Shown piece after piece: positions 36,533 through 47,200 of a stretch of DNA of 64,000 bases; position 1 is the first letter of the stretch, and each line of letters starts with the position of its first letter. The position numbers and the translations under genes are program-made. This stretch comes from Opisthorchis felineus. Taxonomy: Eukaryota > Platyhelminthes > Trematoda > Opisthorchiida > Opisthorchiidae. Below the pieces are notes generated by a model, which was given only the letters and a program-made list of their open reading frames with translations, was not told where the DNA came from and did no database searches. The stretch spans positions 513,696-577,695 of the forward strand of contig SJOL01005976.1 in the NCBI GenBank assembly GCA_004794785.1, written 5' to 3'.

Positions 36533-37009
36533 TCAGCTGATGCACTTCGTTGGAAATATCTCCAAAACTCTGAGGAAAAAAAGACCATCAGCATGTGCTG
36601 TTGATGAGATTGCAGGTTGCTTGAAGAAAACTACATCCTCTACCTCTACAACTGTCAAAACATCCGTTGACGGTTCTTCGTAAATAGTATCTGGTAACAT
36701 GGTAACTGCAGATTTGGGTCTAATCAACAGTCTATGGGTTTGCATAGACTTTCACTAGGTAGTTGCCACAATCAGTATCAAATAGTGGAGTTTCTTCCCA
36801 AACTGCACTACGTTGCCCAAAATCCTATCCATGAAAATTCTTGAGAATATTTGCTTCTGGAGCCGGAGGAGTAGGACAAGCAACAAAAATAAAAAGTCTG
36901 TCCTCAAAGCCGGAAGATACTTAGTTAGCAGATAAGCCTTCGAACATGCAGACTTATAAAAGCGATCTTCCCGTGATAACAACACATTATTTGAGCCAAA
37001 TATACCCAT
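36533..37009 (-). pseudogene. Decayed coding block behind a good splice acceptor, unidentified product
   Basis: On the minus strand an acceptor (CTTAATTTTCAG) directly precedes an ATG at 37,009. The frame reads MGIFGSNNVLLSREDRF ... LLTKYLPALRTDF, reaches TAG TGA near 36.755 kb, and resumes in the same frame as HRLLIRPKSAVTMLPDTIYE ... DVLTVVEVEDVVFFKQP to a stop at 36,533. In the middle, a second frame reads more like protein (FGQRSAVWEETPLFDTDCGN YLVKVYANP), suggesting two compensating frameshifts around the stops. I do not recognise the family. It lies downstream of the stop of the 38.3-kb gene, so it would belong to a different transcription unit. Confidence 0.35.
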
Positions 37010-37048
37010 CTGAAAATTAAGTTGCTGTTAACTAAGGATTCAAGTGAA

Positions 37049-37204
37049 CCCCAGATGAACCTGTTTGTGATAATCTTCAAGTGAATGTGCTGGATAAAAG
37101 CCGCCTCATGTTTCAGTTCACACGATACTCAAGATATTGCAGTATATGTTTAAAAGGTACTACTCATAAGGTCGCTGAAAAGTTTTCCGTAACTTCGTGA
37201 GTAG
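37049..37204 (+). repeat. Dispersed repeat unit ending in a diverged full foldback
   Basis: Homologous in blocks to 33,540-33,689. It ends with arms CTACTCATAAGGTCGCTGAAAA and TTTTCCGTAACTTCGTGAGTAG (37,160-37,204), which pair at about 16 of 22 positions, so this copy has decayed further than the 34.4-kb foldback. Confidence 0.55.
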
Positions 37205-37837
37205 CATGTCCCTTCAATAAAAAATTATTCAATTGTTTGCTGTGACTTTGTGGGCGACTCGGTTGGGCTTTTCTGTGGCGAAGTGCAGAAGAGTTTTGGC
37301 CTCCATCGGTAAAGGTGGGGAACTATTGGCAGATCATATTGGTGGACGCTGTTAACAATGCGGTTCTAGTTATGTCTGTATTTGGAAGTCACGAACCATG
37401 GTAATTCCTGAGTAGCTGCGTCAACAGTGATGCACTTAATAAAATTGTGAAATCTGACCAAGATAACAAACATCTGGTTTTGAGATGGCATACAGCGGGT
37501 TCAAAATTGACAGCCAAATCATATGGAACCCTGTATCGTCCCATGTTAAACAAAGCGAATTCCCGTCAGTAATCAACGACCATTCTCAGTCAGTGCATCT
37601 GTGTAGTACGCTACGTGTCATGTGGTACACGTAAGTGGACTTATACTGCTTATCACTTAAACAGTTCGCACTTAACCTACGAAATATACCGCAAAAACTA
37701 CCTGAACCCAAGAGCCGGTGGCGTCAGAACTGCGTAATTATGGGCAACTAAGCTAAGTCTCGCATCCCAAAGTGGTATGCCTAGGTCTTGATGGCTGATA
37801 CAGACAGCATTACTGCATTTATCCGCACCAGTAATAA
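37205..37837. other. Noncoding stretch, nothing recognised
   Basis: No open frame or motif of note between the foldback repeat and the tRNA-like element. Confidence 0.45.
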
Positions 37838-37905
37838 GCCTCCAGGGTTCAAATAAAGACTGTCTTACTCATATCCTAATGTGGGTTCAAATCCTACCTT
37901 CGGAG
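37838..37905 (+). repeat. tRNA-like element (SINE head or tRNA pseudogene)
   Basis: A well-formed T arm (GTGGG TTCAAAT CCTAC, five pairs with one G-T) carries a perfect B box (GGTTCAAATCC). Upstream lie an anticodon-loop-like CTCATAT and a D-arm-like GGGTTCAAATAAAGAC. The acceptor stem pairs only partly. Probably a SINE head; anticodon identity is uncertain. Confidence 0.42.
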
Positions 37906-38309
37906 AAATGGCGTTTCGGTTTTCTATTACATACTGGCTCAGTTTTTCATACAACGAAATTACTGCCATCGGAAGATTTACATCGAAATTGAGATGTTTG
38001 TCCCTAGACGACTTGAGTTGTCTTACACCATTATAATATCCGATATCTTTCTGTCCTGCTAAATCGCGAGTGAATACAATGCTCCCGGAAGCAAGCAGTG
38101 TTTCTTTTTTAACTCGAATTGATCAGAACTGTGTAGTTAAGCCAGTTGCGTCACAGTCATACAAGTGAGAGGAGACAAGTCTGGTCTACTGTAAACAGGC
38201 AGAAAAGACATCTGTTCAAAAAGCAGACTAGGTGCAAGTAATAAATAAGAATTAAAGAAAAGAAAGTAATATTTACATACTATACAATCAAATTAAAAAG
38301 CAGGCCCTC
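37906..38309 (-). other. 3' flank (probable 3' UTR) of the 38.3-kb minus-strand gene
   Basis: Lies immediately downstream of the TGA at 38,310 on the minus strand. It is AT-rich and contains no further long open frame. I find no AATAAA or ATTAAA on the minus strand here, so a polyadenylation site cannot be placed. Confidence 0.35.
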
Positions 38310-39122
38310 TCAAATAGGAGTGACGGCGGTTTCACCTGAAGGAGTTGGAAAATCACCTGAATTAGTAGGCGCCGATGGATTTGAGGAACATAGAATAAGC
38401 AGGCGACAGTATTGTCCCAAGAGAGGACTGTCCGTCTGGCCAGTTTCTACAGGAAAGCGACTGTCCTGTGGGCGGTTATGTGCGGCGCTCTTGAATGCAG
38501 CTGAAGGTAGTTCTGTTTCGGTCGGACACTGAGTGGGAGTAAACGATTTAGACGGTTCTTGAAGAGAATTCTGAGGAGTATTGCCACCTCCACTTCCACC
38601 GTCTGAAACAAACTGAGTTGACGTGGACATCATAATGTTAGTAGGGTCGGCTTTTTCAGTATACAAACTAGACGGCCGTACCGGAAATCGTGGTCTGTTT
38701 TTTCTTGTTTGTGTTTTTATCGCATTTTGCTCACAACTGGGCTCAGCTGTGAAAGAGAAACGGTCGGCTGGGTCGCGTTGTTCAAACATAGATTGCGACA
38801 TAAGGTTGGGAGATCTCGAGGTTTTAGCCTGGGTGGTTGGTATAAAATATTGTGGTAATGACGTGGGTAAGGAACTATTGGACAAAACCGTACTTGGTGA
38901 AGCCCTGGAAAGGATGAGACTGTCACGCTGACGTAGACGATCCGCAAGATTATTGGGTAAGTTTGATGGCTTGTAGGGTAATAGCCGAAGCCACCACATT
39001 GTCTCCTTGTTACAAACGGCCTGCTCAACTTCAATGTCTACCAACTTGTCAATCAGATCAACAGTTCCTGTTACAACTGAACAGCTTCTTGGAGGGGGTT
39101 CCGATTCAGCAAAAGAGGAACG
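38310..39122 (-). CDS. Terminal coding exon, Ser/Pro-rich protein of unknown function
   Basis: The minus-strand acceptor (CTTTACTTGTTTCTATAG) precedes base 39,122, after which the frame is open in phase 0 for 270 codons to TGA at 38,310-38,312. It starts RSSFAESEPPPRSC, then a helical stretch VDLIDKLVDIEVEQAVCN and WWLRLLPYKPSNL. The rest is low-complexity, Ser/Thr/Pro-rich (SGGGNTPQNSLQEP; FPTPSGETAVTPI at the end), typical of disordered regulatory tails. The amphipathic stretch could be a docking helix, which is only inference. A 244-codon frame can be read from an internal TTG, but the splice acceptor is a better start. It joins in phase to the exon at 42.05 kb. No known domain recognised. 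Confidence 0.62.
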   Translation of the reverse strand, partial: RSSFAESEPPPRSCSVVTGTVDLIDKLVDIEVEQAVCNKETMWWLRLLPYKPSNLPNNLADRLRQRDSLILSRASPSTVLSNSSLPTSLPQYFIPTTQAKTSRSPNLMSQSMFEQRDPADRFSFTAEPSCEQNAIKTQTRKNRPRFPVRPSSLYTEKADPTNIMMSTSTQFVSDGGSGGGNTPQNSLQEPSKSFTPTQCPTETELPSAAFKSAAHNRPQDSRFPVETGQTDSPLLGQYCRLLILCSSNPSAPTNSGDFPTPSGETAVTPI

Positions 39123-42047
39123 CTATAGAAACAAGTAAAGAGGCATGCGACATCAGTATCATGGAAATATTCAACAAAAAGTTCAGCAGGGGGTACGACC
39201 AAGACTATACCACAGTTGTGTAAGGAGTGAGCGGCTATAGCGTAGGAAACCACCCTAATGAAAGACGGCCACATCGGTGATAAACATACTTACAATGAGA
39301 CATTAAGTTGTTTGACTGGTAACTACTAGCAGGGCTTCCTCAAATTCGGGAAGTGAAGTAATTTCCTGGCTCGAAATTCTTCCCACGACATCGGCAAGAA
39401 CAAAAACCATTAAATTTACTATTTTGGTGGACCATACCTTGCTACATTTGGGAATGTATGTCACCCATCGTGATGTAATGAAGTGACAAAATCTGAAGCG
39501 TCCAACTGAACTGGAGCAGGTTCATTCATCTTCGAGGCCACCAGCACCACGAGCCGAATTTCCTCTCAGCACCAACCTTTTTTCCATCACACAACGGTCA
39601 TCGAACCACTCCCTTCATTTTAAACGAAGTACAACGCATACATCTTAACGTTGACGTTCCGAGCCATGGAGCTGTGACTGATTTGTTGCCTAGTGTACTG
39701 AAGCGTCATCATTCGTCCGAGTGCATCCGCATAGAAAAAGTGATGGAACTTCAAGGAGACTCGATGAAGTTGGGGGTTAATCACGTGGTGTTTATCTGCT
39801 CACTGGGCTTGACAATTGACTTGCAGACGTTTTGTCACCATTCAAGGAGATATTACCAACAGAGCGTTGACGATGTCTCCTCTAATGGTGAATAAACGTC
39901 TGCAAGTCAGTTGCCAAGCTCAGCGAACAGATCAACAGCCACCTGGTCAACTCCCAACGAATTAATACTAGCTACCAATGCTCCAACACATCACCAGCTC
40001 GATAAAGTATCTCATAGTCAATAGCATGCTGATTTTCTTCCGCACAATGTGCAGCACATTGGCCATCTCGATATCCCGCTGCAAAGATACTCAACATGGT
40101 CTCTTTCTTTCTAATGTAACCAATATGGTAAGCCCCAAACAGGATGAAATTGGTAGTGGGCTGTCTGCAACCCCCAGACTAGTCATTCTTATTGCAAGGA
40201 TTATCGTTCAAACAGTAACACCCAGACGTTTGCAGAGAAAAGCAATCACTTTCACGGGTTAAGAGAGCGTAGCCGTGGATAAAATGAATAAATAGGGGCG
40301 ATCGGTCCTTAAATTTAGGATTTGCCAGACACATTTATCACTCCAGATGACGACAGCCTAATTTTAGCAGCGGGAAGCCGTCGCATTCCAATGAGAATAG
40401 TGTCAATTAGCAATGGGGATTGATGAATGATTGGGTAGCATCGAAAGCTTCCGCTCGTCCTTTTCACAAATCGGACACGTCGCTGGCTCAAAAACCAGCT
40501 AGCTTTCTACCGCAACTTGCATTTGATAGGCGCGTCCCAACGGTTTCATAGACCTTAGTTTGGAAAGTCGCCCTAGTCTTTCCTATTCAATATGTAATAT
40601 CTTTCGCTACTCCAAGGGAACTTACGCAGCTACCCAGGTAGACGCATCTGTGTACCATGACGCTCGGCTTGTCCACAAATATGTTGTCTCAGTCTGGCTT
40701 ATGCCAAGGTGTACAGCAAAGTAGGTAGGCTATTTGAATCGATCGGGAATTCTGAAGTATCAGAGTCCAGCGTAATGGATACCCCAGAGTGAGAGTGAGC
40801 TGGAGTATTTCGGATAAGGAGTTACCCGAGTTAATCAAAAAAGACTAGAGTAGCACAACACTGAGGAATTTCAAGACAGAAGGTGATGCAGGACAGCTTA
40901 GCCTGACAACACCGGATGTGGAGAACGACAGTAATTATGTGCTGTAAACGCGTTTTAGCGCCAGGCAGTAAGCGTAACGTGGTTTCGGGACAGACAGGAA
41001 TTTAGAATATACACTTTTGACCGGTGGACAGTTATAGCTTATGGTAACTGACGGACTCAGGAGCAGCTTCAGAAAAATGGCCATCGTTGATCGTCCGAAG
41101 CCACGGCGATGTTCAGCCATCTGCTCTAAGGTAAAGATGTGGTGAATGCATTTTTCCAAGGATCTAGGTGTTCCGATGCCGGGTTAATCTAAGCAAAGTA
41201 ATGTAACAAAGTGTTTGGGGCCAGTACTCGCGAGGATACTTCCTCTTTTCAAAATTCTCAACTGTCTTTGACGAAAGAGCAGCAAGATGAAGTGTACTTT
41301 GAAGATAAGGATTATGCGTTAACATGTCGCTGCCTATCATCAATCCAAAGCGTAATGCCTCAGGCTTGTGCGACAATAGAAAACAACCACGACAAAGTGG
41401 ACGAACATTTGCTATGTAAAATCTTCACATCATACATGCCACAATCTGCGAAAGTCTGCGACAAAATCCTTCGAACAAGTAGTTTAGGTCTTCATGAGTA
41501 TAGTCCCAGCAACCGCTAGCATCTTGGAATTCAAATTCCGTTGTGTAAGTTGACAAATGCTTCTTGTTTAGATGGAGGATAAACCTGGAATAGGGTTGAT
41601 TTTTTTTCTAGTGGCGCCTCTATCACCGGTCCACTTTCAGGAAACAAACGATGGTAGCATGATGAAGGCAACCACCTAGCATATCATGACACATACCATT
41701 CCTTTGCCATGACAATGCGGATAATTCGAATTCAGTGTTTTCGATAAATACGACGTTGCATTGCTTGATTCCATTCCAGTCAGCTGTTCATTTCAGGCTT
41801 GTGCTGATTAACACTGTAGAAGCGGTCCATGAAACCTAGCTAAGTTACACGCGTTATCGGGACGGAATTTAAATTACAGGAAAAATTGAGGCACATCAGA
41901 GAAACCGCCGACAGCCATCCGCAACCTCTATTCTAGTGCAGGAAACAGATAACTGAAGTAGGGTGACTCAGACTTAGGTTGAGAGTGCATGGAAGAACAG
42001 AAGACTGCCAACACACAGTACCCTGCAACCGGGCGCAGAAGCCTTAC
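39123..42047 (-). other. Intron (about 2.9 kb) of the minus-strand gene
   Basis: Bounded by donor AAG|GTAAGG (GT at 42,047-42,046) and acceptor TATAG (AG at 39,124-39,123), both phase 0. It contains the Penelope-like palindrome at 39.78-39.95 kb. A 102-codon plus-strand open frame (41,211-41,519; KEQQDEVYFEDKDYAL...) overlaps a protein-like minus-strand frame (41,376-41,164); neither has clear borders, so neither is called, though a skipped minus-strand exon is possible. Confidence 0.5.
39782..39945. repeat. Head-to-head palindrome of the Penelope-like hammerhead repeat
   Basis: Left arm 39,782-39,852 and right arm 39,872-39,945 are imperfect inverted copies of about 70 bases with a 19-base spacer. 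Each arm matches the unit at 58.41-58.50 kb (CTGTTCGCCGAGCTTGG, TTGGCTTGCAAACG, GTCACC and AGGAGA blocks). The arms meet at the end carrying the hammerhead-like core, which is degenerate here (TTGACGA in one arm). Head-to-head long terminal copies are a known arrangement of Penelope-like elements. Confidence 0.65.
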
Positions 42048-42531
42048 CTTACAGCCGAAATCCATGGATACGGCATTGGGTTCGGAATGGATTCCGTTGG
42101 AATCCGAAAAACTTGCCTCTCGTGACTGCGTACCCCGAACCAATGAGGTTGTTCTTAAAGGTGGTCGGGGTGGTCGAAGTACGGGTGCTGCAACTGGTAG
42201 ACAGCAACGTTCTGACAGAGCTTGAGCGTCAGCCAATGTGTGCGAGTACACATTGGTTACCGCCATGGAACGGTCCACTGTAGGGGCTTGGTGAAATTTG
42301 TTTAGGCTCGGAAGGGTCACCTTTGGTTGACTCCGAAGCTTGGGCCCAACAGCGAAATTCATTGGAGGTGGTAAACCAACATTACCAAGCGGAGCAGTGG
42401 AATGTAAGTGTGACGGAGAGGAAGATTTGGTGTCGGAAACAATCTCCTCAGGAATCCTCGCGGAAATTAGTTCTGTTGCCCCGACAGATGACCAAGAATT
42501 GCGGATGCCAGAGAGCAGGATGTGTTTTTGC
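42048..42531 (-). CDS. Internal coding exon, Pro/Ser-rich protein of unknown function
   Basis: Acceptor TTTCCCCTGGTTCCATTC ... CCTAG precedes 42,531; donor AAG|GTAAGG follows 42,048. After one leading base, 161 codons are open: QKHILLSGIRNSWSSVG, PLGNVGLPPPMNFAVGPK, KVTLPSLNKFHQAPTVDRS, LADAQALSERCCLPVAAP, RPPRPPLRTTSL, ending NAVSMDFGCK. Entry phase matches the donor phase at 43,115 (AG|G restores an Arg codon) and exit is phase 0, matching 39,122. Composition suggests a disordered scaffold-type region. Reading beyond the donor continues 41 more codons to 41,928, so an unspliced form would end there. Product unknown. Confidence 0.6.
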
Positions 42532-43114
42532 CTAGGTTTTGAATGGAACCAGGGGAAACTTAGTTCACTAATGTTTGATCCCGATTTTCTTTTATTTAAG
42601 TGGTCAGTTTACACAAGTCAAATTGGCAGGTGATGATGTCCAGAATATAGGGAATTAAAAAGTCAGAGAACAGGGATGGGATAATGATGTTACAGAGGAA
42701 ATCAACAACAAAAGTGGTGGGTCCAAGAACCAGAACGGATCAGACTTTAGGCGATGGATATTGATTTATTTTTTCTCTTCCTGAAATTGAGAAATAGGGT
42801 TCACCATAATTACGAGCACTTACAACTCTCGTACATTAATGCGTAGAGCACACGTGAGTGGCATTCATTTCGTAGGTGTTTCACTGACAATTGGATTGCC
42901 CATCTATCTCCATCCGAAGAAAATTTCGAGGACCCATCCTATGATTACTAAAGAAAGGAGAATGTCAGGGCAAAACTACAAGCAACCCACAAAAGCGTCG
43001 TCTATATATCCCTCTAATGTGGAGATGGCTTTAATAATGAATCAATAGAGACACCTTATGAGAATATCAATATTTAGTTAATGAATTATTGGTCTCGTCC
43101 GTACTATTTGATAC
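42532..43114 (-). other. Intron (about 580 bases) of the minus-strand gene
   Basis: Bounded by donor AAG|GTATCA (GT at 43,114-43,113) and acceptor CCTAG (AG at 42,533-42,532). A short plus-strand open frame (42,839-43,048) inside it has no support. Confidence 0.42.
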
Positions 43115-43328
43115 CTTGGACGAAGGCTAGCAAACGCTTGAAAATCAAGCGCGTGAGTATTGTTTGATCCGAGTAGCACTGGTGCCAATGACCAACTTTT
43201 TGATAGATCCAATTTAACATCCTGGTAGAGGACGGGCGGAACCATTGAAGTATCGTGTACATGGTGTCTCCAGTGCCACAGGATCCCCAATGACAAAGGG
43301 AGTTGGGTCGACAAAATCACAAAGGAAA
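43115..43328 (-). CDS. Probable coding exon with two competing frames
   Basis: Donor AAG|GTATCA after 43,115 and possible acceptor GCGAGAACAG before 43,328. The frame leading into the donor ends YQDVKLDLSKSWSLAPVL ... TRALDFQ-like text (NNTHALDFQAFASLRP) and its two leftover bases fit the 42,531 exon. At the 5' end, a different frame reads more like protein (CDFVDPTPFVIGDPVALETP, then TRYFNGSARPL) and stops at TAA, so a one-base shift around 43.22 kb (near GTCCTCTACCAGG) seems to have occurred, either in the genome or as an assembly error. Upstream text in the first frame is open to about 43.38 kb. Function unknown. Confidence 0.4.
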
Positions 43329-43400
43329 CTGTTCTCGCAGGGTTGTTACAGTAACAGCTGATGACGGAATTGTTGTTAGTTCAAGCAAGTATACGACCAC

Positions 43401-44280
43401 CTATCCAACCGCTGGTTCCTGGTGGTGCGAAATCCACTGAGTATACCGCCAACGACATTTCTGAGTTCCTGTAGGATCGCCAATCAAAAGCCATTTTTGA
43501 ATCGTGGTACAAGCAGTATGTGAATCCCATTGATATCAGTCTAGCTCATCAAGATAATGCTTCAGAGGCTCAGCTATTTTCCCAAAAACTTGTTCTACCA
43601 GAGCAAGAGTGCCACAGAAAGTATCCCGGCGAGAAATTCAGGTGATCTCAACTCCACTGAAAAGGCTTGCACCTGCAAGTAGATTTTTGAGGAGATAGCC
43701 GTACTTTACGGCCCTCATTTTCAATGTCTCCAGTCATCCAAATATGAGTTTGGCGAAGTCGTCACGTACGCTGGCATTGTTAAATAGCAATACAAATGCT
43801 TGCAGTTGAGATCGTCCAGAGAAAACAAATTCAAGTGACTCGTACTTTAACTGCAATATCTGTTCTTCCAAACATGTTCATATATGTACCTGACGTCTAA
43901 CGTAAGCGCATCAAGACTCCAAAGTTTGACCCCTGGATGTCAATAGCTTGTTCGCGATGGCTTAGCAGCCCACGTAAAACCATAGCCTTTTCCATGCCAT
44001 CGTGTACGGATTGAAGGAGTAGTGCTAACTCAACTGAACTAGTTGAAACCCCCACTATCGCCTCACTGACACTTTCATCGGGACTGCTCTTCAGGGAGAA
44101 GAGATGTAGGAGATGCAGGGAAGTGTAGCCCATAGAAACCTCCTACCGATCTAAACAATTTGATGCGTACAAGGTTGATTCAAATTTCAAGCTGAAGTAG
44201 AAATAACGATCAAAGTTCCAGTCCGTTGGCAGATCGTTAAGTTTATTGACCATTTGCAAGGTCAACGCTGCCACATAAAA
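43401..44280 (-). pseudogene. Decayed coding block, unidentified protein
   Basis: Minus-strand text is strongly protein-like for nearly 880 bases but broken. From 44,280: YVAALTLQMVNKLNDLPTDW, KFESTLYASNCLDR, TAG at 44,145-44,143, then SLHLLHLFSLKSS, SVELALLLQSVHDGMEKAM, REQAIDIQGSNFG. A frameshift follows (SLDALTLDVRYIYEHVW), then another (LEEQILQLKYESLEFVFSG; NNASVRDDFAKLIFG), then TGA at 43,736, 43,640 and 43,538 all in one frame with clean text between (KYGYLLKNLLAGASLFSG; TFCGTLALVEQVFGKIAEPL). The TGAs are consistent with CGA (Arg) decay. It could be a decayed upstream exon of the gene at 43.3-38.3 kb, or a separate processed pseudogene. Family not recognised. Confidence 0.55.
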
Positions 44281-47200
44281 AAAACCTCATCTGGTTGCAA
44301 AGTATGGTTATCTGGTTCGCACACGCTGAGTCACCGAATCGGATATCACCATTATCCTGAAAATTTCTTGAGCGCGAGTTGTTTTATGAGAAGTCTCGAC
44401 AAACCATTGGAATTATTATGGAGTGTCACGGTCGTGTGTTAGTCTGTCATGTGTCGGTCAGTGGTATACAGGTGACAAGTTTTGCCGCTGTCCTAATGTT
44501 AACAGATTGTGCCTATCTATTTGCCTTTGAAGCAACCTAGGGGTGAAATAGGTTCTTGCCTGATGACTTTCTTCTCGCTTGAAGAAAGTCCGTTACCTCG
44601 TCTTGATCCTTTAACTCGGGCGGCAGTATGGATTCCACGAAGCAACTATTCGTGATCCATTCTAACTGTCTAACCCCTTACCGAGGGTGGCGACATCTAA
44701 GAATAATGTTCCCATTGTAGAGGATGTATCAAAGATGTACACCCTTATTGACAGGCTGTACGCTCTTACAATGGTTCTATTCAGAAATGTCATCTAAAAT
44801 TATGGACAACTGGCAACTTGAATGAAACGGGGAGCTTTCATAGACTGCTAAGAAGCTATCCATGCTCATGCCTGCTCATGAACCAATACTTGGGTTTGTG
44901 TGAGAAAAAAAGGATGGACGGACAATTTTCAAGAAACTCCGTCTCACGTCTTTACAATTCTAAAGGCCACAACACGAATTAAACAGAGCAGAATTCAAAT
45001 CCAGAAACCAGAAACCAACCGAAATGGCTATCGATTATTAAACATTTAGGTTCAGGTCACCGATGGGATGACCTTGGGAAATTTCTGTTCACATCAATCG
45101 CATGGATGTTGAAATGGCAACGGGGACACGTGTATTAATACTTGGAAAACCCGAAAAAGTAACGCCTCAGTCACACTAAAGTAGTTTTGATAACAATCCA
45201 GATATTTCCAGAACCACTAAAGCAATAGGGCAAACTGTAAGTGCCCATTACCCTATACCGATCGCTACTTGAATTCCGCAACCAGTAACTACTCCCGAAC
45301 CTGTGTACCATCGGCGACACATCAATTTTTTCAGTATATTTTGACCACCGAGATAGACGTATTTATTTATGCACGGTGTATAAATTTCAGTACGATTCCC
45401 ACGTATATTTTAGAAAGAAAACAAATATCGTGGCTGAAAATAGAGGAAAACTGGCTCAGTTCGAGTCATCCATCTAGTATAAACACATTAAAATGTTAAA
45501 AAATGTAGGCCGTCCCTTCAACAGACATGACTGAATCATATACAATCCTGATACGTGTAAGAAGGCATTTAACCTCGAAAAGGCTCACTTACATTTCAAT
45601 CCCTTGCTACTCTTTCCCAATATACATACTTATTATTGTTCTAAGCAAGTACCCAAAAAATAACCGCGTTTTCTTGGATGAAACTACTGATAAGGTTACT
45701 GAAAACTCTTCGACAGCCCGGAAATTTCCAAGCATTATAAAGAACCTAAAAGAAGTGGGTCAAAGTCAAACAAGCCAATTGTTCGGAGGTGAATTCTGTC
45801 ACTACTTTCATGAAGTCAGTCTGCATTTTTCACTCAGTAACTGTTCACTTGATAAGGTTACCGATCAACTTCATGTGGCATCTATATCTCACGAAAGAAA
45901 TACTACCAAACATGAGAACGTGTGCTGCGACCGGGACACTGGATGGAATATGTATGCATAAATTTTATTTAACCTGACAAGTATTCCTGGGTGGGCAATA
46001 GTAAATATCAGTCAATTCCACACTCTACGTGGATGCACAAGTGCAGTTTTTGATCTACGATGGCGTTAGTCCAGAGAATGTAACAACCATGAATTCCCAG
46101 ACGTTGCCATGACAACTAATCAACAAGAATAAACACTCCTGCTTGTCATGACATAAGAAGAGAAAACGAAAAGGGGGATAATCACTGGACACGCATCACC
46201 GCTTCAAGCCGCTAGTTCTGACAGAAGCGCGGTGAACGCTTTTGATCCGCTCAGATCAAAACTGACTGACAGATTCAATAACAGGGCCGAGTGGAAAAGA
46301 ACAGCGTTGATATTCTAACATCTTATTAGTTGATGGGACAGTAGACTTCTGGTAAGCAGTAACAGCACTCTCTCTCAGAATAAGCAGAGAACAGGTGATT
46401 GGAGCTAAACAAAAAAAATCCACCGGTTGTTTCCCAACCTATTCCGGAAACAATGACTTCTCAATCGGTTCCAAGCGTTTTACAACTGATTAAACAAAAC
46501 ACTGTTCACGACACATAAAACAGCATAAAGTGGACGTAGGGCTAGTAGCAAAGTCCAAGAACAAAAGTTCGTTTACAAGTAAAGTCGCGTGTATCGCATT
46601 CTGATAAACGAACAGGCAACATTCAATTTGCAACGTACTGCTTAAGTGTGGACGTGGGTGCATGGATAAGTGGCCTTTAACTGAAGTGACCCTTCAAATA
46701 GTGTTTATCAGATTCAGGGGTGTGCAAGAGAGTGCTGGGACCTTCAACAGGTGTCAATATATACATATGTATCGTTAAAGTTGGGAGAAGTTCTAAAGTA
46801 TTGTTATCTCTCCGTTCCTCATGCACAGCCGATGGACAGTGGCGTTCATGCGCAATTGTAGCCATTCAATACTGCAAACGGAACTTCTGCGTCCAGAAGG
46901 AAATCGTTCCAATTTGGCCTTACTTTGGTCTTTGTTTTTGTCACATTTATCTTCTCTGCCACTCATTTTGGAACATTTTCATACCTTAAGCTCAACTTTA
47001 CTACCTTTCCAGATAAGCTAACACCGTAACATAATATCGAATTTTCACGGGGTGATTACCCTGTCCACTCCGTATTTAATCTTCAGAGTGAAACTTGACC
47101 GGTACATTCATCGACTTTCATCCAACTCATTCAGTCATCAATTCGTCAAATTTCAGATCGCCTGATCTTTGAGTCGTTAACCGGACGCTTGTGAGATTTG

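Noticed and set aside
41164..41519. Protein-like frames on both strands inside the large intron
   Set aside because: Neither frame has clear acceptor and donor sites; they cannot both be coding, and the flanking exons already join in phase without them.
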